In this document: positions 5,735 to 6,323 of the stretch, piece after piece
Position numbering within the stretch: the first letter of the stretch is position 1
Layout of the letters: each line of letters begins with the position of its first letter
Source: an uncultured Veillonellaceae bacterium
Lineage (GTDB): Bacteria; Bacillota; Negativicutes; Veillonellales; Negativicoccaceae
DNA length: 6,323 nt
Assembly (NCBI GenBank): GCA_902488965.1
Contig: CABTYA010000058.1
Coordinates: 1 to 6,323 of the forward strand
Reading direction: 5' to 3'
Notes under the pieces: generated by a model
The model's database searches: none
What the model saw: the letters and a program-made list of their open reading frames with translations, nothing else
Told to the model about the DNA's origin: nothing
Position numbers and translations under genes: made by a program

Positions 5735-5764
5735 TTGCAGACTCACTACCATATGTAGTATACT
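5735..5764 (+). promoter_or_regulatory. Putative nrdD promoter
   Basis: The -10 TATACT (5759-5764) is good. The best -35 is TTGCAG (5735-5740) at 18-bp spacing, which matches the consensus only in TTG. Transcription would begin near 5771, giving a leader of about 78 nt before the nrdD ATG. The weak -35 and the overlapping operator-like palindrome fit a regulated promoter. Confidence 0.5.
5746..5761. promoter_or_regulatory. NrdR-box-like operator 2, overlapping the nrdD -10
   Basis: The core CCATATGTAG (5749-5758) fits 8 of 10 positions of the NrdR core and lies exactly 42 bp (about four helical turns) from box 1. It overlaps the putative -10 TATACT, so a bound repressor would block RNA polymerase. 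It is also an imperfect palindrome, ACTAC (5745-5749) and GTAGT (5755-5759). Confidence 0.5.
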
Positions 5765-5848
5765 GTGAGGGTAGAGACAGACAGCGGCATACAGGGAAAC
5801 GGATGCGTCCGCGGCCGCCGATTTTATAGGAAGAGGAGAGAGACAGCC

Positions 5849-6323
5849 ATGTTGCAAGTAGTCAAACGTGACGGGACGACAGTTCCTTTCGATCGGTCGA
5901 AAATTACGCTGGCGATTGAAAAAGCGATGAACAGCTCCAGCGGTGTGTACGAAATCGGGCAGGCGGACAAAATCGCCTGGGAGATTGAAAAAGAAGCGCG
6001 TCAGGCGGAAAAATCGCTGACGATTTATGAAATCGAAGACAAGGTCTATTATAAACTCATCGAAAATCACAACCCGGCGACGGCGCGTGCCTATGAAAAC
6101 TACAAGGCCGTGCAGACGTTCAAGCGTCATGAAAACACGACGGATGACAGTATTTTCGGTCTGCTCAACAAGAGCAATATCGCGGTTCTCGATGAAAACT
6201 CGAATAAAGACGCGCATGTCGTCTCGACCCAGCGTGACTTGATTGCCGGCGAAGTCTCGAAGGATATCGCCCGCCGCAAGCTCATTCCGGCGGATATCGT
6301 ACAGGCGCACGACAGCGGGGCGA
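5849..6323 (+). CDS. nrdD: Anaerobic ribonucleoside-triphosphate reductase, N-terminal part (3' end outside window)
   Basis: This is the class III, glycyl-radical ribonucleotide reductase that makes dNTPs without oxygen. The frame is open from the ATG to the window edge, showing 158 residues. Residues 1 to about 95 form an ATP-cone, the allosteric site where ATP activates and dATP inhibits; it begins MLQVVKRDGTTVPFDRSKI and includes TARAYENYKAVQTFKRH. The start of the catalytic domain follows from about residue 99: DDSIFGLLNKSNIAVLDENS, then QRDLIAGEVSKDIARR and PADIVQAHDSG, all typical of NrdD. The catalytic cysteines and the C-terminal glycyl-radical site lie outside. The RBS is GAGGAG (5833-5838), 10 nt before the ATG. 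The activase gene nrdG would be expected further downstream. Two NrdR-like boxes lie upstream. Confidence 0.95.
   Translation, partial: MLQVVKRDGTTVPFDRSKITLAIEKAMNSSSGVYEIGQADKIAWEIEKEARQAEKSLTIYEIEDKVYYKLIENHNPATARAYENYKAVQTFKRHENTTDDSIFGLLNKSNIAVLDENSNKDAHVVSTQRDLIAGEVSKDIARRKLIPADIVQAHDSGA

Noticed and set aside
5719..5736. 6-bp inverted repeat AATGAA/TTCATT between the two NrdR-like boxes
   Set aside because: It is short and AT-rich, upstream of the predicted start site, and easily explained by chance.
5800..5818. CGGA/TCCG mini-hairpin and GCGGCCGC palindrome in the nrdD leader
   Set aside because: The stem is 4 bp, and the palindrome is a GC-rich 8-mer with no T tract or known riboswitch motif around it.
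5732..6310. Minus-strand open frame (192 codons) antisense to nrdD
   Set aside because: nrdD on the plus strand has clear ATP-cone and NrdD motifs and an RBS; the antisense frame is Phe/Arg-rich and runs through the nrdD promoter.

Overview
The window looks like chromosomal core DNA from a low-to-mid GC Gram-positive-type bacterium (Bacillota). The evidence is a CcpN-type repressor next to a DUF299 kinase/pyrophosphorylase, a SAM-I riboswitch with an intrinsic terminator controlling met transport genes, strong AGGAGG-like ribosome binding sites, a zinc-type ribosomal protein L28, and an anaerobic (class III) ribonucleotide reductase. The fairly GC-rich codons (many NNC/NNG) together with an anaerobic lifestyle would fit a Negativicutes-like anaerobe, but that placement is inference. 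I see no mobile element, phage gene, CRISPR array, tRNA or rRNA.

Layout. (1) Positions 1-801, plus strand: the 3' part of ppsA (PEP synthase), closed by a GC-rich hairpin terminator at 809-833. (2) Positions 851-3304, plus strand: a tight three-gene unit, ccpN (GTG start), ppsR (ATGA overlap) and dgt (1-nt gap), closed by a symmetrical terminator at 3321-3348. (3) Positions 3359-3550, minus strand: rpmB, converging on dgt and sharing that terminator, with its own strong promoter. (4) Positions 3663-5340, minus strand: metN-metI (20-nt overlap), preceded by a complete SAM-I riboswitch (about 5407-5507), its terminator (5359-5392) and a near-consensus promoter (5537-5565). (5) From 5849 to the window end, plus strand: the 5' part of nrdD, preceded by a promoter-like region carrying two NrdR-box-like sequences 42 bp apart.

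How the genes work together. PEP synthase makes PEP from pyruvate for gluconeogenesis. CcpN is a known gluconeogenic repressor family, and PpsR switches PEP synthase on and off by phosphorylating or dephosphorylating it, so the first four genes form an enzyme-plus-regulators cluster with a dNTP triphosphohydrolase attached. MetN and MetI are the ATPase and permease of the methionine importer, shut off when SAM is abundant. The substrate-binding partner MetQ is not in the window. NrdD reduces ribonucleotides under anaerobiosis and would be repressed by NrdR when dATP/ATP signals are adequate.

No convincing new biological system was found. The observations most worth checking are the tandem NrdR-like boxes at nrdD, the terminator that leaves no room for a promoter before ccpN, the met operon without metQ and without an obvious terminator before rpmB, and the coupling of dgt to ppsR.
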